Notes: generated by a model not told the origin, from the sequence alone. A stretch of DNA of 64,000 bases from Chlorophyllum brunneum (GCA_963576785.1 OY756139.1:4526001-4590000), one strand, 5' to 3'; counted from the first letter of the stretch, positions 52,430 to 64,000 are shown. Numbers and translations are program-made.

Positions 52430-54306
52430 GTGATCCCACAGAAACGGAACTCAACGTGTGAACTTCTCCTCAACTCAACAATCAGAACAAAGAAAGGACC
52501 CAAACAAATCACCACACTGGTAGATTTGGGATGTACCCACACATGCATAGCACAAAGAATAGTAGAAGAAGAACAAATCACAACCAAACCCCTAGAAACC
52601 CCAATACACGTAATCAATGCCAACGGAACCAAAAACAAAAAAAGAGAAATAACAGACACGGCACAACTAATATTAAGCAATGGCAGACACACGGAAGAAA
52701 TCAAAGTGATGGTAACACAACTGGAGAGCACAGATCTATATCTTGGACATGACTGGCTAGTCAAGCACAACCTGGAAATCGACTGGACAAACAACATAAT
52801 ATGCTTCAATAGATGCCCAAAGGATTGCACCACACACCACAATGACATACGGTTCAACAAAAGGATACATACAGTAAAGGAACACATGGAGGAAAATAAA
52901 ACTGATCAAACAAACCTGGAAGACCTACCAACTTACCTACAGCAATATATGCACCTATTCAACAAGAAGAACTTTGACAAACTGCCAGAACACACAATAT
53001 GGGACCACAAAATAAACCTGACAGAAGACGCACCCCCAGTACTACAGTCCAAGGTCTACCCAATGACATTAATGGAGAAACAAGAACTGCAGAAATTCCT
53101 CGACGAAAATATTGCCTCAGGATGAATTTGACCATCACAATCCCCCTATGCCACCCCATGCTTCTTCATACCCAAAAAAGATGGAACCAAATGACTGGTA
53201 CAAGATTACAAGAAGCTAAATGAACACATGATCAAAGACAAAACACCACTTCCACTCATAAGTGAAGTTATTGACAGACTCAAGGATGTGAAAGTCTTTA
53301 ACAAACTTGACATCATCTGGGGATACAACAACGTGAGGATAAGAGAAGGCAACAAATGGAAAGCAGCATTCGTAACAAACAATGGACTATTCGAACCAAC
53401 AGTCATGTTCTTTGGAATGAGTAACTTGCCAGCAACATTCCAAAGGATGATGAACACTGTCTTTCGAGAAATGGTACATGAAGGGGCAGTTGTCAACTAT
53501 ATGGATGACTTTGTCATCCCCAGAACCACACAACAGGAACTTGGGGACAGGACAAAATGATTTTTTGACATTGCAGCAAAACACCAACTATACTTCAAAA
53601 GATCAAAATGCATATTTGATGCAAAAGAGATACCTATATTAGGATTTGTGGTAGGACAAGGCAGTGTTAAAATTCCTAGGATTCGCAAACTTCTACTGAT
53701 AATTCATTCACGACTTCAGCAACATAGCAGCCCCGCTACACGAGCTGAAGAAAAAGGACACACAATGGGAATGGACGGAATGACAGCAGCAAGCCTTCGA
53801 AAGAATCAAAGAAAAAGTTACAAGTGAACCAGTACTAGCAATGCCACAAGACAAGGGACAATACAGAGTAGAAGTAGATGCATCAGGATATGGAGTAGGA
53901 GCAGTACTATTGCAAAAGCAGAAAGAACACTGGCACCCAATCACATTCCACTCAAACAATGATACCTGCAGAATGAAACTATCAAATCTATGACAAAGAA
54001 TTACTTGCCATTCGAGAAGCAATCAAGACCTGGAGACAATACTTACTTGATGCAGATGAACCATTCGAAATATGGACCAATCACAAGAACCTGGAATATT
54101 TCCGAAAACCACAGCAACTCACAGGATAACAAGCAAGGTGGCAGATGGAGCTACAGGAATACCACTACATGCTGAAACACATACCCGGAAAAACCAACAT
54201 GAAAGCCAACGTCCTATCGAGATTAACAAAAACCAATACCACCTGAGACAACACCAACATCATCTTATTACCTGACCACCTATTCAATAACAACACAATT
54301 ACTGTA
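52430..54306 (+). pseudogene. Gyp-A3 protease, reverse transcriptase and RNase H
   Basis: Protease motif VDLGCTHTC (DSG changed to DLG). RT: NLTEDAPPVLQSKVYPMT, stop, PYATPCFFIPKKDGTK, stop, VQDYKKLNEH, FNKLDIIWGYNNVRIREGNKW, FFGMSNLPATFQRMMN, NYMDDFVIP (catalytic box intact). An internal deletion near 53670 joins GQGSVKI to FANFY. RNase H: EVDASGYGVGAVLLQKQ, then frameshifts. Ends at LINE-3. Stops at 53123-53131 and 53558 are TGA. Confidence 0.83.
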
Positions 54307-54308
54307 AT

Positions 54309-56000
54309 CAGGGACTCGTATTTGGGCAGGCCTTTACTGAACTAATGGGGACCCTGATGAAAGTGGGATGGCTCAAGGTCACAGTTGACAAGCAGAAGAA
54401 CGACCTCCATGGTTGGATAGGGGTCAATTTTGGTAAGATTACTGTCTGCGCTGAGGAAACCTCCCAGCCAGACATTTCCCCCCTTTGACATGTGGCCTCC
54501 AAAGACCCCACATGCAAACCTGACGATGTCCACATGGAGGTCGTTGAGCACATTGTCACTCCAGGTGTTGTCACTCATTTGGGTATCTCCAATGATGACG
54601 CACATACCGGTGGCATCAAGGTCACTCATTTGGGTATCTCCGATGATGACATACAAATGATTACCAAGGTGGAGTTTAAGACCATCGTTCATAACAAGAA
54701 GCGTAGGGTTTGGAAAACCAAAGGAGTGGCCACAAAGACCACCACTGCTGGGCCAAAGACGTCCAACCCTGCCCCTCCACCTGTGCCTGATAAGGCCGCC
54801 AAAACTCCAGTGTCCCATCCCAAGGTTGTCAAAAAACCTCAGGAAGGCACAAAAACCTCCTATGCCGCAGCTACGGCCAAAGGGGGTAAGAATACCGCTT
54901 CTACTCCCACTACTACTGGACGCGACCCTCTCAAGCTCCTGGAGTTTGCGAGCAAGTTCCCGGAACTGTCCCACGAGAAAATAGTAGCGATGTACGACGC
55001 TGCTTTCTCCTCTACCTCCCCTGCAAATAAAAAGCTGGCTAAGAAAGCTGGTGCCATCCCCTCCACATTGAATGGTCCCTTGCACAAGCAAGTCATCATT
55101 CCCCTCCTTACCGGGCCTAACATTTCCAACTTTGGGACCATTATTGACTCTCTCAATGCCTGTCTCATAGCGGAGAAGTCCAAAACTAGGGTCATTGCCA
55201 CCTCGCAGGGTAAGCTGGGCCTCATGGTCCACACCTTGGAGGTGTTGACTCCCACGGAGCTCGACGTCGTCAAAGCATGGCTCAAAGAAAAGTTCGGAGG
55301 AATCACTACAGGCGACGTATCCCTTCCCAAATCCAAATCATTCATGAAAGTCACGGACATCAGTTACTTCACGCCCCGAGGACAGGTCCTCACTGAAACC
55401 GATGTTGTCACCAGCATCCGGAATTCCATCCACTCAGACGCTATTCAATTCGTGATGCAACCAAGAGTGCGATGCAACTCCAAACACTCGGACACCTGCA
55501 CAGTGTGGTTCGAAATCTGGGATTCCAAGGCGGGGTCCAATATCGCAAAGATTGAGGATAAGTTCCTCAACATCTATGGAGGTCTCTTCCACATCAGAAG
55601 GGCCAACACCAACCTGGGAGTTCCATTTTGCGCCAAATGCTGTAGATGGGGCCACCCTCTAATCCAATGCTGTGCAAGGCTGTTTACCTGCATGCACTGC
55701 AAGGGCCCCCACTCCACCACCAACCACCGCACATTTGCCTACTGCTGCAAGGGCAACGACAAAGCAGACCTGCCCATTGTGGCCACCCCCTCTGGAGAAC
55801 CATGCCCTCACAAGGCTACGTGCTCTAACTGTGGCAAGGATCACCTCGCTACTGACCGTAAATGTCACTTCTGGAAGAAACGATTCGACCATGATTGGCA
55901 TGCCAATAAAGCACTCGAACTGAGAGCTAACAAAGGAGTCCCACTACCCCCCTCCTCATCATCCCTGGCTGGTCGAAGCCAGACTAACCCCCATCAATGA
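54309..56000 (+). pseudogene. LINE-3 ORF1 (5'-truncated)
   Basis: Frame open from the truncation to TGA 54486-54488, then 502 codons from 54492 (start at ATG is an internal Val/Met position) to TGA 55998-56000. Three Cys/His knuckles as in LINE-2. Protein sequence identical to LINE-2. Confidence 0.82.
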
Positions 56001-59000
56001 ATAACACACCCGACGATCAAAACAAGCCTCCTTGCTCACTTCTGAGTGAATTAAAGGTTTGTTCTCACAACGTTGGAAGATTGTATGGAGTGATGGAGAC
56101 AGTCCTTGCATGTAGAGGTGACATCGACCTCCTCCTCATACAAGAACCCCTGTGGAGATACCTCCACAATATCCCTTCCCCCGTATCTAACAATGGCTCC
56201 CCCCTTGTGGGAGGCCTGGTCCACCTGGACTGGACACTTCTATCATACCCAATCATTGCCGAAGAAGTCCTCCAGGTTGGACGCCAGTGCTACCCTCAAC
56301 GGATGGTGAACATGGATCACCGTACCACTCCCCAAGTCCTCGCATTTGCTCACAAGAGACTTAAGTGACTTCAACCCTCCGTCAGACAAGATATTGTTGA
56401 TCATCGAGACCTGTGCATCTCTCTTTGTGTGGGAGGAGAAGAAATACTACTGCTGAACATATACAATGACAGCAATAACACTGCACTTCACTTCCTCGAA
56501 GAGTGCCTTTTTGACCTTCCGCCCTTTCTATTAATGGGCGGAAACATTAACATCCGATCTGAGCGATGGGACCCTTCAACGGACCAACATCCAGCGAGTG
56601 CGGACTGTCTCCTCATGATCACCGAAGCCCTCAATTTAGAGAGGTCAATCCCATCTGCAGCCATACCAACTCGTTATGCCTCAGACCCCAACTTACCAGA
56701 CATGGTCATAGATCTGTTGTTTGTTTCGGGAATGTTACCATACATCCCCACCCACACTATCCAGGAAGGCAATCGATACAACTTGGATCACACCCCCCTT
56801 CTAATTAGGATTCCTATTCCGCAAATGGAAGTTGTCATCGAAAGATTGACAATGCCCAAAGGATTGGAAGAGGAAACCAAGTTCCTGACAGATATCACGG
56901 ACAAAATTAACACCAAGAACTGGCCGATGAATAATGCGGATGAGCTGGAGAGAGCTGTTGCTGAATTGGGAGGCTTATTTGACAGATCCTGGAATCGTAA
57001 CGCGAAGAAAACCAAGATCACCACTAGGTCCAAAACCTGGTGGAACGCAGAGTGCTCTACTGCTCTTGCAACACACTGCGTGGACCGCAAGAACAAGCGC
57101 AAATGGAATGCCTTTCGCAAGACCATGAGGAAGACAAAAAGAGCGTATTTCGACAAGAAGATCCAAGAAATCTCAGTCGACAATAAACGCCCGTGGGATC
57201 TGATGCCATGGGTCAAAGCACGCGTGCTCCCAGCTATGGAAGCCATTCGCCACAATGGCTGGCCTTGTCTCACTATGGACAGCCTGTGGACGGCCCTCGA
57301 CCAACACTATAATGCGGCCCGCAACAGACCAGTTAACGTGGCTGTCTTAGATGAGCTTCCTCTGCCACTTGGGATGGAGAATAGGACTTGGGTGGATTTC
57401 TCTCTTCTTGAGATGATGGAATCACTCAAGGATACTTCGAATTCTTCTGCCCCTGGTCCCGACCACATTTCCTGGTCCCACCTCAAACAGATCACCACCA
57501 TTGACACCTGCGCTGATCTCCTCCTCAGAATCAGTCGCGCATGTCTATCCCTTGGTCATTGGCCCATGCATTTCAAAAAGTCAACATTGGTTATTATTCC
57601 CAAACCCAACAAACCTGACTACTCCACCCCGAAGGCGTTCAGACCGATCGTCCTACTCAATACGCTTGGCAAGTTAATAGAGAAAATGCTAGCCAAACGA
57701 CTTCAATTCGAGGCAGTGAAATTGAGCCATCCGACAATGATCCACTGAGGACGCAGGACTCTTTTTAACTCACATTATCCAGGGAGCTTGGACAAAGAAG
57801 AAGAAGACATTGGTGCTTGCATTCAATGTTGCCCAATTCTTTCCCTCCCTTAACCACAACCTCCTCATTGACATACTGGGTTGACAGGGATTTCCCCCTC
57901 AAATTGCGGAGTTCTTCAACAATTACCTCAAAGAACACTGCACTATCTACCGGTGGAACAATGAAAGCTCCCCGGAATATGATGCAGCAGTGGGAGTAGG
58001 CCAAGGCTCAGCCCTAAGTCCCATTCTCTCTGCCCTATACCTTGCCCCCCTCCTTCACATATTTGACATCTGTATGGAAGAACACCATGACAGATGGGAC
58101 TTTGATGTCCTGTCATTTGTAGACGATGGCACCTTAGTTGCGCAATCTTCATCCCTCGAACGGAACATTGAAATCCTTCAACACATGTACCGTGAAATGG
58201 AGTGGCTCATGAATGAATTTGGCCTTGAAATTGAACACAGTAAGTCCGAAGTCTATCACTTCACATGTGCGAGACAGGACTCCAATCCCTCTATCGACCT
58301 GGGATCCCCACTGTTCACTGGCCATACCCCTCTCAAGCCGAAAGCCTACTGGCGGTACCTCGGTTTCTATTTTGACCGAACATTAACCTTCAAGGAACAC
58401 ATCCGCTATTACTCCGCCAGGGCAATATCAACGATCAAGGCAATGAAAATGCTAGGGAACTCTGTACGTGGTTTGTCCCCTAGTAATAAAAGATTATTAT
58501 ACTGTTTGTGTGTCATGCCAGTGGCGACATATGGATACTGACTCTGGTTTCATGACAAGTCATGGACTAAAGGAACCTGCAAAATCCTCAACAAGATGCA
58601 GCGAAGTGCAGCCCTCTGGATTACCGGGGCCTTCCAGACTTCTCCCACTGGTGGTGTCAAATCCCTCGTGGGACTCATGCCCATCAAACTCCATCTCCGA
58701 AAGTTGGCCGAACAACAAACGTCAAGGATTCACACATTGGACGATGAACATGCTTTGGCAAGATTGACGAAAGAGTATCATTCTTCTCCACACTGACTTC
58801 ACATCAAGAATTTCATGGAGATTTAGAAGAAGAAGACACTTGGAGCTGTGATGGATGTTTCATGCCCCACCCCCGAGACTCAGTATATAGAACACTTTAA
58901 CTCTGTTTCCAAATCTGCTTGGCCCAGACGTAGGCTACTTGACCACTTCCCTACTAATGTATCTTTTATAGGATTCAACTAGGACAACCCCCACCTCTCG

Positions 59001-60017
59001 AAGACACTTTGGGATGATGTTACAACAAATGCGACAATGGACTTCAAGTCCATTATTATTGGCATGGATGGCTTGGTCCACCCCAACCCTAACCTGCTTG
59101 CTAGCCAGTTCACGGCGGCAGCCACTATTCAACACTTAGACAGAGGGAGCTCCATCATGAAGAGGCTCGGAGGAACAATGTCAACTGACACGGAACTAGT
59201 TGTGCAATACCTGGGAATCACCAAGGTACTCGCCACTGATAACTACAACCAGATCGAACACATTCATGTGTTCACTGACTCCCTCACAGCCTCTCGACTC
59301 CTACTTGACTGCTCGCCACACTCCTGCCAACGACAGTCTATCCTTACTTTGAAGGCACTCCTGGCTTGGTTCAACAAGTCTGACCAACACCACCTCTCAT
59401 TCTACCATACTCCGTCGAAGTGCAAATACGGAATACAAAAAGCCACACATGATTGGATTCAAACAGTCCCCTGGCCTAACTGGGGTCGAAATCACTGGGT
59501 CCCTAACTCCATAGACTACTTACACAAGAAGTCCACCAAATGAGCTGTTCACACATGGCAAGCCATGTTTGGATTCAAAAAATACAGCAGTAGCTCCTTC
59601 CTCCACCTCCCGGTGCGAGCAAATGGGGCCTCTGCTTTACTGTCGCACATCAAAACCAGTCCCTGGATACGAGAATGCAGTTACCAGCCACAGCTTTTCA
59701 CAAGAGTGTGTCGTGCCATCCTATGCCATGCCCCAATTGGGGAATACCGACTACGGTTCTTCCCCAATGAGGACTTATCTTGCCACCATTGTACCAATCA
59801 AATGGTCCAGACTAGGTTGCATATCCTCTATTGTTGCAACAACATTGATCATCATTTTGGCATCGACACTATCAAGACACTAGTCAACTTCTTGCGTCGT
59901 AACCCTACCACGTTCAGCTTCCCCCCAGAGCCTGATTGCCCTCGTTTCCATGCCAGCTCAATACCCCCGCTACATTGTCATCAAGTCCGTCAGAGGTTTG
60001 GGTCTGTGCCTGCGTGA
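55997..60017 (+). pseudogene. LINE-3 ORF2: endonuclease / RT / RNase H
   Basis: Starts at ATG 55997 overlapping the ORF1 stop. Endonuclease about 56030-56830, RT about 57290-58560, RNase H about 59040-59340 (here IGMDGL where LINE-1 has IGTDGS), C-terminal finger CHHCTNQMVQTRLHILYCC. The longest open block is 439 codons (56429-57748). Stops and frameshift as in LINE-2. MGGNIN and AFNVAQFFPS both lack the expected catalytic Asp. Confidence 0.85.
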
Positions 60018-60476
60018 ATCCTTTTCTTTTTCCTTTTTCTTATGCTCTCCCGGTTATGGATTTCATTCCCATTTCTCTATCTCTTCTTTCCTCGCTCGTC
60101 TACTTTTTTATATAGTCTTCCTTCAAAGTCCATCATTCCTGTGGTGTCTGGGCTAAAAGCCCTCCCACATGCTAGTACTGTTTGTTGTTCTCCCTTGTGT
60201 TTGCAAGTCGATAGTTTCTTTCTATCAATTTCTCTCTCTCACTCTCTCTTTCTCTGAATTCCTTCTTTTCCTTTTACCGCTGATCAACTTAGGTACCAAA
60301 CATCTCTCTAGTATACGTGCTAGATGGCATCGAGTCTTGTGGGGTTAGTGTACGTTTAGTCTACTTTTCTTGCTCTGAACATTCTGTACATTCTACCTTT
60401 GTATGTATGTAATGTGGACTGCGTATGAGCACTACTATATAAATTGTTGATTAAAAAAAAAAAAAAAAAAAAAAAA

Positions 60477-61339
60477 GAGTTTCCATTGACAGTTGCTGTC
60501 AATCAATAGAAGATTGCTTAACTACTTATTCTCTACTCACCCTCATCACTCAGAGGTACAAGATAAATGGGATTCCCATTTCTTGGTTGAGTAACGACAG
60601 TTTGATAATGTTTGCTTATCTGGTTACTTGGCTGAGATAGGTATTAAGGCCATACCCTAGAGGTCACATCCTCTTCAATTGCCCTTAGTAGCCAAATCCG
60701 TAACAATAGATCAAAGCTTCCGCTGAGTCATTTCGGTGTAGGGAACAAGAACCCCAGTGTTATCTGCATCATTGCCATTGTCACTGAACAAGGATAACAT
60801 CTTCCTGCATCATTGCCGTTGTCGCTGTTACAGGAAGCTGAGAAGAGTTGTACACAGTGCCTATCTGCCACATAGGAGCGTAACTCGCTATCAGTCACAT
60901 AGGACCCACACTGCGCTTGCCAGTACCTGGAGTACCCCTCAAGTTAGTAGGGCTAAGCACAAAGACCTGCTCATAGAACGTATGCTATCGACCAACTTTG
61001 TGGTTTCCTCCTTGAGAAGAAGAGAAACCTGCCTGCCATGCATCCTGCCTCTGGATTCCTGTTGAGAAGTACTCCGGTTGAAAGAAGACCCAGAAGGAAT
61101 GGAAGGTCACAACTACTAGGCTACAGAGAAGCTGTCTGTAGAGAAGCTAAACTGAGCAGCTGCCATCTAGTCAGCCAGATGATACTAGCAACCGTGAAGA
61201 CATATCATGCCTTGTCACTGTTACGCCAGTAATGGATTCCCTTGAAAAGTGAGAGCACTCAGTAGAGGATGCCCTCAAAACCTGTTGTGTGTTCCCAGAA
61301 AGTACAGGAAGAAGTCATGAATAATTGTCAGTGAGATAA
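60477..61339. other. Unassigned; probably Gyp-B 5' region
   Basis: No convincing coding frame. A 23-bp imperfect direct repeat, ctgcatcattgcc(a/g)ttgtc(a/g)ctg, lies at 60764-60786 and 60805-60827. By position this could hold the Gyp-B LTR and leader, but with the other end of the element outside the window I cannot mark LTR ends or a primer site. Confidence 0.4.
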
Positions 61340-63181
61340 AGGTGCAACTTGGTCAAGATTGACCAAGTCCAATGTCACGCAAAGCAAAAGGAGACTACTC
61401 CACCTGCACCTCCAGTCTACAGGACTAGATTGCAATCCAAGGCTGCAGAGCCTTACAGTGTTGAGCCTACTCAACAAACCTCCTGGCAAAACCCAGAACT
61501 AGTTCAATATTCCCCACCAGCCTCCATCCAGCAGTCCACCTCAACCACTTCCCAACCCTTTGAACAACCCTCAACTAGCACCACAGCTAGTAGGATTAGA
61601 ACCAGTGAACCTGCCCCAAGACAGAGTTCAGAGTCTTATTAGACACCTGCTTACATGCAATCCAACTGGGCACAACAAGTGATCTTACAACAACAATCCC
61701 AGCAATCCCAGCAATCCCAGAAGTCTGACCGACAGTACCAAGAAACCATCTCTACCAAGTCTGAACACTCAGACAACCCTGAGCACTCCAAACATGGAAG
61801 TGAGCACTCTGAAGAGCCACCACCCCAGACACCAGAACTTGAGCCCCAATATGAATTCAATGACAACATATCAAATTCACCAAACCCACTTGCTGGAGCC
61901 CTCCAGCTACTCCAAGAACAAAGAGAAAGGGAAGCTCAATGAAGTCAAACCAGCCAGACAACCAACTATCAGTCAACTAGCTATCAGACAACCCAACCAG
62001 TGGTACCTGCCAGCACCTACCAGCAGATGACCAGAACACCAGGACCTCCGATTACACTTAGGACAACCCAACAGTCACAAACCTGCCAATCATCCCTGTC
62101 AAACTCCCCAGCAAGCTCGCCACCAAACTCACCCACAGGATCAAACATGCCAGACCCCAAACTCCCAAAGCCCATTGTTTTCTACAGTGACCCACTTGAC
62201 TATCCCAACTGGAAGCAGAACCTCCAGATCTACTTCGCATGACAGCCCAACAATCTACCAAACAACAAGTCCAAGATTATGTATGTCCTCCTTAACATGG
62301 AAGGATCTGCCAGGGAATGGAAACAAGCCTACACCATTTCACACACCACCAACAATGTCTTCAGCCCCACCCAGACTATCAAACAGTTCCTCACAGAACT
62401 TGACACCTTGTTTCTACCAGCAAACAACACCCTCATCACCATTGATCAACTATCTAATGTCACCCAGACTGGACGACCCGCCGCAGTCTATGTTGAGCAA
62501 TTCAAGAATATGTGTACCCAAGCTGGAATCACTCACACAGAGACCAAAATCACGTTCTTCATTAAAGGACTGGATCTGTATTACAAAAGGCTTGTCTACA
62601 GTCAGAACCCCACCCCAAACAACATCAATGCTTGGTACACAGCCACACAAAATGCAGCAACAATGGCACACCTACAACAGAATTTTAGCTCAACAGGACA
62701 TTGTCACTCAGTACAACATACCTCCCATCACTCGAAATATTGCACTCTGAAAGCATCAAGTTTGATGTCTTATGCAAGACCTTACCAGCCAACTCAAAGA
62801 AGCAGTAACCCCCCAGGCTATGGTCCCATGGACGTCGACCACATCCTCGAGCAGCAGCTCAATAATCTTTACCCAATGGGAGAAGGATCTGACAAAGAAG
62901 GAGAAGAATCTGAGGAAGAAGCATCATCAGATGATGATGAATATTCGAACACAACTACCCAGCAAGTTGCCCACATGGCCACAAAACTTGCCACAGCCCA
63001 ACTCAATGCTATCTTATCACCTGAACTCTGGAAGTTATACAATGAACAAAAATGCTTCACATGCAAATCCACTGGACATTTCTCCAGAAATTGCCTACAA
63101 CAAAGCTGTGGAAAGAACCGTGCCAGCATGTCAAAGAATATTGCTTATAAGTCCAAACGCTTTGACCAAAGCAAGCAATGA
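61340..63181 (+). pseudogene. Gyp-B gag
   Basis: A single reading frame (register of 61349) from after TAA 61337 to TGA 63179-63181, broken only at TAG 61640-61642, TGA 61940-61942 and TGA 62240-62242. N-terminal half is Gln/Ser/Pro rich, with nine-base repeats (caatcccag) around 61676-61710. The gag core reads FYSDPLDYPNWKQNLQIYFA, YVLLNMEGSAREWKQAY, TIKQFLTELDTLFLPANNT, AAVYVEQFKNMCTQAGI, TFFIKGLDLYYKRLVYSQ; then an acidic stretch and knuckle CFTCKSTGHFSRNC at about 63055-63096. No clear ATG start; TTG 61349 is only the first possible initiator-like codon. Confidence 0.75.
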
Positions 63182-64000
63182 TTCAAGTCTACCTGAATCG
63201 CAAATGTAATGGAAGATGCCTCCAATGAAGAGATAGAAGAACTCTTCAACATTGCAGACAGTCATCCCAACAAAGACCTAATTAAGTCTTTTGTCTGAAG
63301 AGACTAGCTACTGCATCTAGATCTCAAGTTATAAAGAAACCGCAGATTTCTTATTCGACACCACAACATGATGACTACCCCCGACCCAACCCACCTTGCA
63401 AACCCAACACTGAACAAATTGCCACTGTTAAAATTGTTCCAAAGAACAATACTATCTATGTTCCAACCACTGTCCACCTACCTGTTATGTCTGAACCTCG
63501 AACCTATGTCAGAGGTTACAACAAGTTTCCAGAAGCAATACCACTTGTCCCGCCACCATGATCCAATGATGCCATTATCGACTCTCTACTCCGACTAGCC
63601 TGGAAATATGCACCATACTTACACATATGCGACACCGATGGACTCTACTTATGCACCATCAAGAACAACCTCTATGGTGCCTGGAACAATGGTTGGAAAG
63701 CATGACCAACCACCGAAGAAACCATGGAGTACATCCACCCCTACATGTACACTCATGGTCCAGTGCTTGAAGCGCTCATTCACCAACAAATTGCTGATGG
63801 AATCTATTGCATAGAAATGCAACCCAAAGACTTATCATCAGACAACGAACCCACTGTACCCAGTAGCAACAGCGACGATTCTCCTCATCCGCTATTGCAA
63901 TCTACTCGAGCCTTTGTCGAGTCACCTGAGTCCTATCTCTCCGAAGAACCAATTGCATCTACATCATCCCTATCATCCGACTCCAACCATCCTATGGATG
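63182..64000 (+). pseudogene. Gyp-B region after gag (pol leader), runs off window
   Basis: Continues the gag frame with STRIANV-like sequence after two TGA codons (IANVMEDASNEEIEELFNIADSH), then shifts frame: QISYSTPQHDDYPRPNPP, VPTTVHLPVMSEPRTYVRG, YLHICDTDGLYLCTI, and from about 63720 EYIHPYMYTHGPVLEALIHQQ, MQPKDLSSDN. It matches 1531-2081. No protease or RT motif is reached before base 64000. Confidence 0.6.

Larger units (their letters stand above)
50845..54306 (+). mobile_element. Gyp-A3: chromovirus, 5' part
   Basis: 5' LTR, self-primer site, gag, protease, RT and RNase H of the Gyp-A family. It is inserted into Cop-3 (five bases before it: gcaag) and cut at 54306 by LINE-3, so integrase, chromodomain, extra ORF and 3' LTR are missing. 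It retains the RT that Gyp-A2 has lost but has a separate deletion of about 80 bp near 53670. Confidence 0.9.
54307..60476 (+). mobile_element. LINE-3: 5'-truncated non-LTR retrotransposon
   Basis: Begins inside ORF1 at about 54307 and runs to a 24-base poly(A) (60453-60476). Nearly identical to LINE-2 over the shared 6.15 kb. The left flank is Gyp-A3 RNase H; the right flank (60477 onward) is not the continuation of Gyp-A3, and no target duplication is found. Confidence 0.9.
61340..64000 (+). mobile_element. Gyp-B: Ty3/gypsy-type element, 5' part
   Basis: A gag with a retroviral-type knuckle followed by a gag-pol linker homologous to 1531-2081; continues beyond the window. No RT is visible, so assignment to Ty3/gypsy rests on the gag core and knuckle type and is provisional. 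Confidence 0.65.

Noticed and set aside
54295..60490. Target-site duplication for LINE-3
   Set aside because: Bases before 54307 and after the poly(A) at 60476 do not match, and the right flank is not the continuation of Gyp-A3, so no duplication can be claimed.
60757..61065. 102-codon open frame after LINE-3
   Set aside because: No motif, lies over a direct repeat in sequence that looks like an element leader, poor composition for coding.
61676..61710. Microsatellite or CRISPR-like short repeats (nine-base units)
   Set aside because: They encode QSQ repeats in frame within Gyp-B gag; no spacer pattern.
63368..63814. Two open frames (76 and 68 codons) at the right end as separate small genes
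   Set aside because: They are out of frame with the stretch that matches 1531-2081 at the protein level; shadow frames of decayed Gyp-B sequence.
1..64000. TGA read as a sense codon (Arg) because so many stops are TGA at Arg positions
   Set aside because: The same elements also have TAG and TAA stops, frameshifts and lost catalytic residues, and the intact FunK1-B frame uses ordinary Arg codons; CpG deamination of CGA explains it more simply.

Overview
The window looks like a repeat-rich, non-coding-dominated stretch of a filamentous basidiomycete genome, most probably an agaricomycete. The host-derived remnants point that way: a tandem cluster of FunK1-type (fungal-specific) protein kinases with 47-58 nt introns, a fungal NACHT (STAND/NLR-like) gene, a berberine-bridge-enzyme-like FAD oxidase, and a fragment of a tyrosine recombinase of the kind common in mushroom genomes. 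I cannot name the species. There are no tRNA, rRNA or CRISPR loci that I can support. At least 80% of the window is retrotransposon sequence, nested in several layers. LAYOUT. 1-2081: minus-strand scraps of two Ty3/gypsy families (Gyp-A1, then Gyp-B). 2082-16235: a plus-strand Ty1/copia element (Cop-0) split first by a 6.3-kb non-LTR element (LINE-1, 2415-8740, target duplication visible) and, in its 3' LTR, by a complete minus-strand copia element (Cop-1, 9765-16183, duplication ATTAC). 16236-16690: tyrosine recombinase fragment. 17495-28924: three FunK1 genes in tandem on the minus strand; copy A is split by a complete chromovirus (Gyp-A2, 17884-23333, duplication ATGAC), copy B (24528-27173) is the only host gene with an apparently intact five-exon structure, copy C is decayed. 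28925-29975: FAD-oxidase fragment. 29976-30252 and 38481-38915: two halves of one NACHT gene separated by a second chromovirus family (Gyp-C, 30253-38480, minus), which itself carries a solo Gyp-A LTR. 38916-42066: 5' part of a third copia element (Cop-2), then a Gyp-A scrap. 42507-49288: LINE-2 (minus). 49446-50331: unassigned sequence with a tRNA-like, SINE-type head. 50334-50844: copia scrap (Cop-3), interrupted by Gyp-A3 (50845-54306), interrupted by LINE-3 (54307-60476, plus). 61340-64000: 5' part of a Gyp-B element running off the window. HOW THE PARTS WORK. Both chromovirus families show, on the DNA itself, the arrangement of Tf1-type self-primed reverse transcription: the predicted RNA 5' end (34 nt from the TATA box in both) is complementary to the primer-binding site just inside the 5' LTR. 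The copia elements instead carry a primer-binding site matching the anticodon arm of initiator tRNA-Met, as in Drosophila copia. Both chromoviruses carry an extra sense ORF between the chromodomain and the 3' LTR: an intact 278-aa protein of unknown function in Gyp-A2, and a decayed ~500-codon protein with a 20-residue-periodic array of Cys/His knuckles in Gyp-C. LINE-2 and LINE-3 form a near-perfect 6.2-kb inverted repeat. Most inactivating changes in all families are C-to-T or G-to-A transitions, mainly CGA-to-TGA stops and Asp-to-Asn changes at catalytic sites, which fits CpG deamination. Exon and domain limits were placed by eye from conserved motifs and comparison of copies within the window; no database search was possible.
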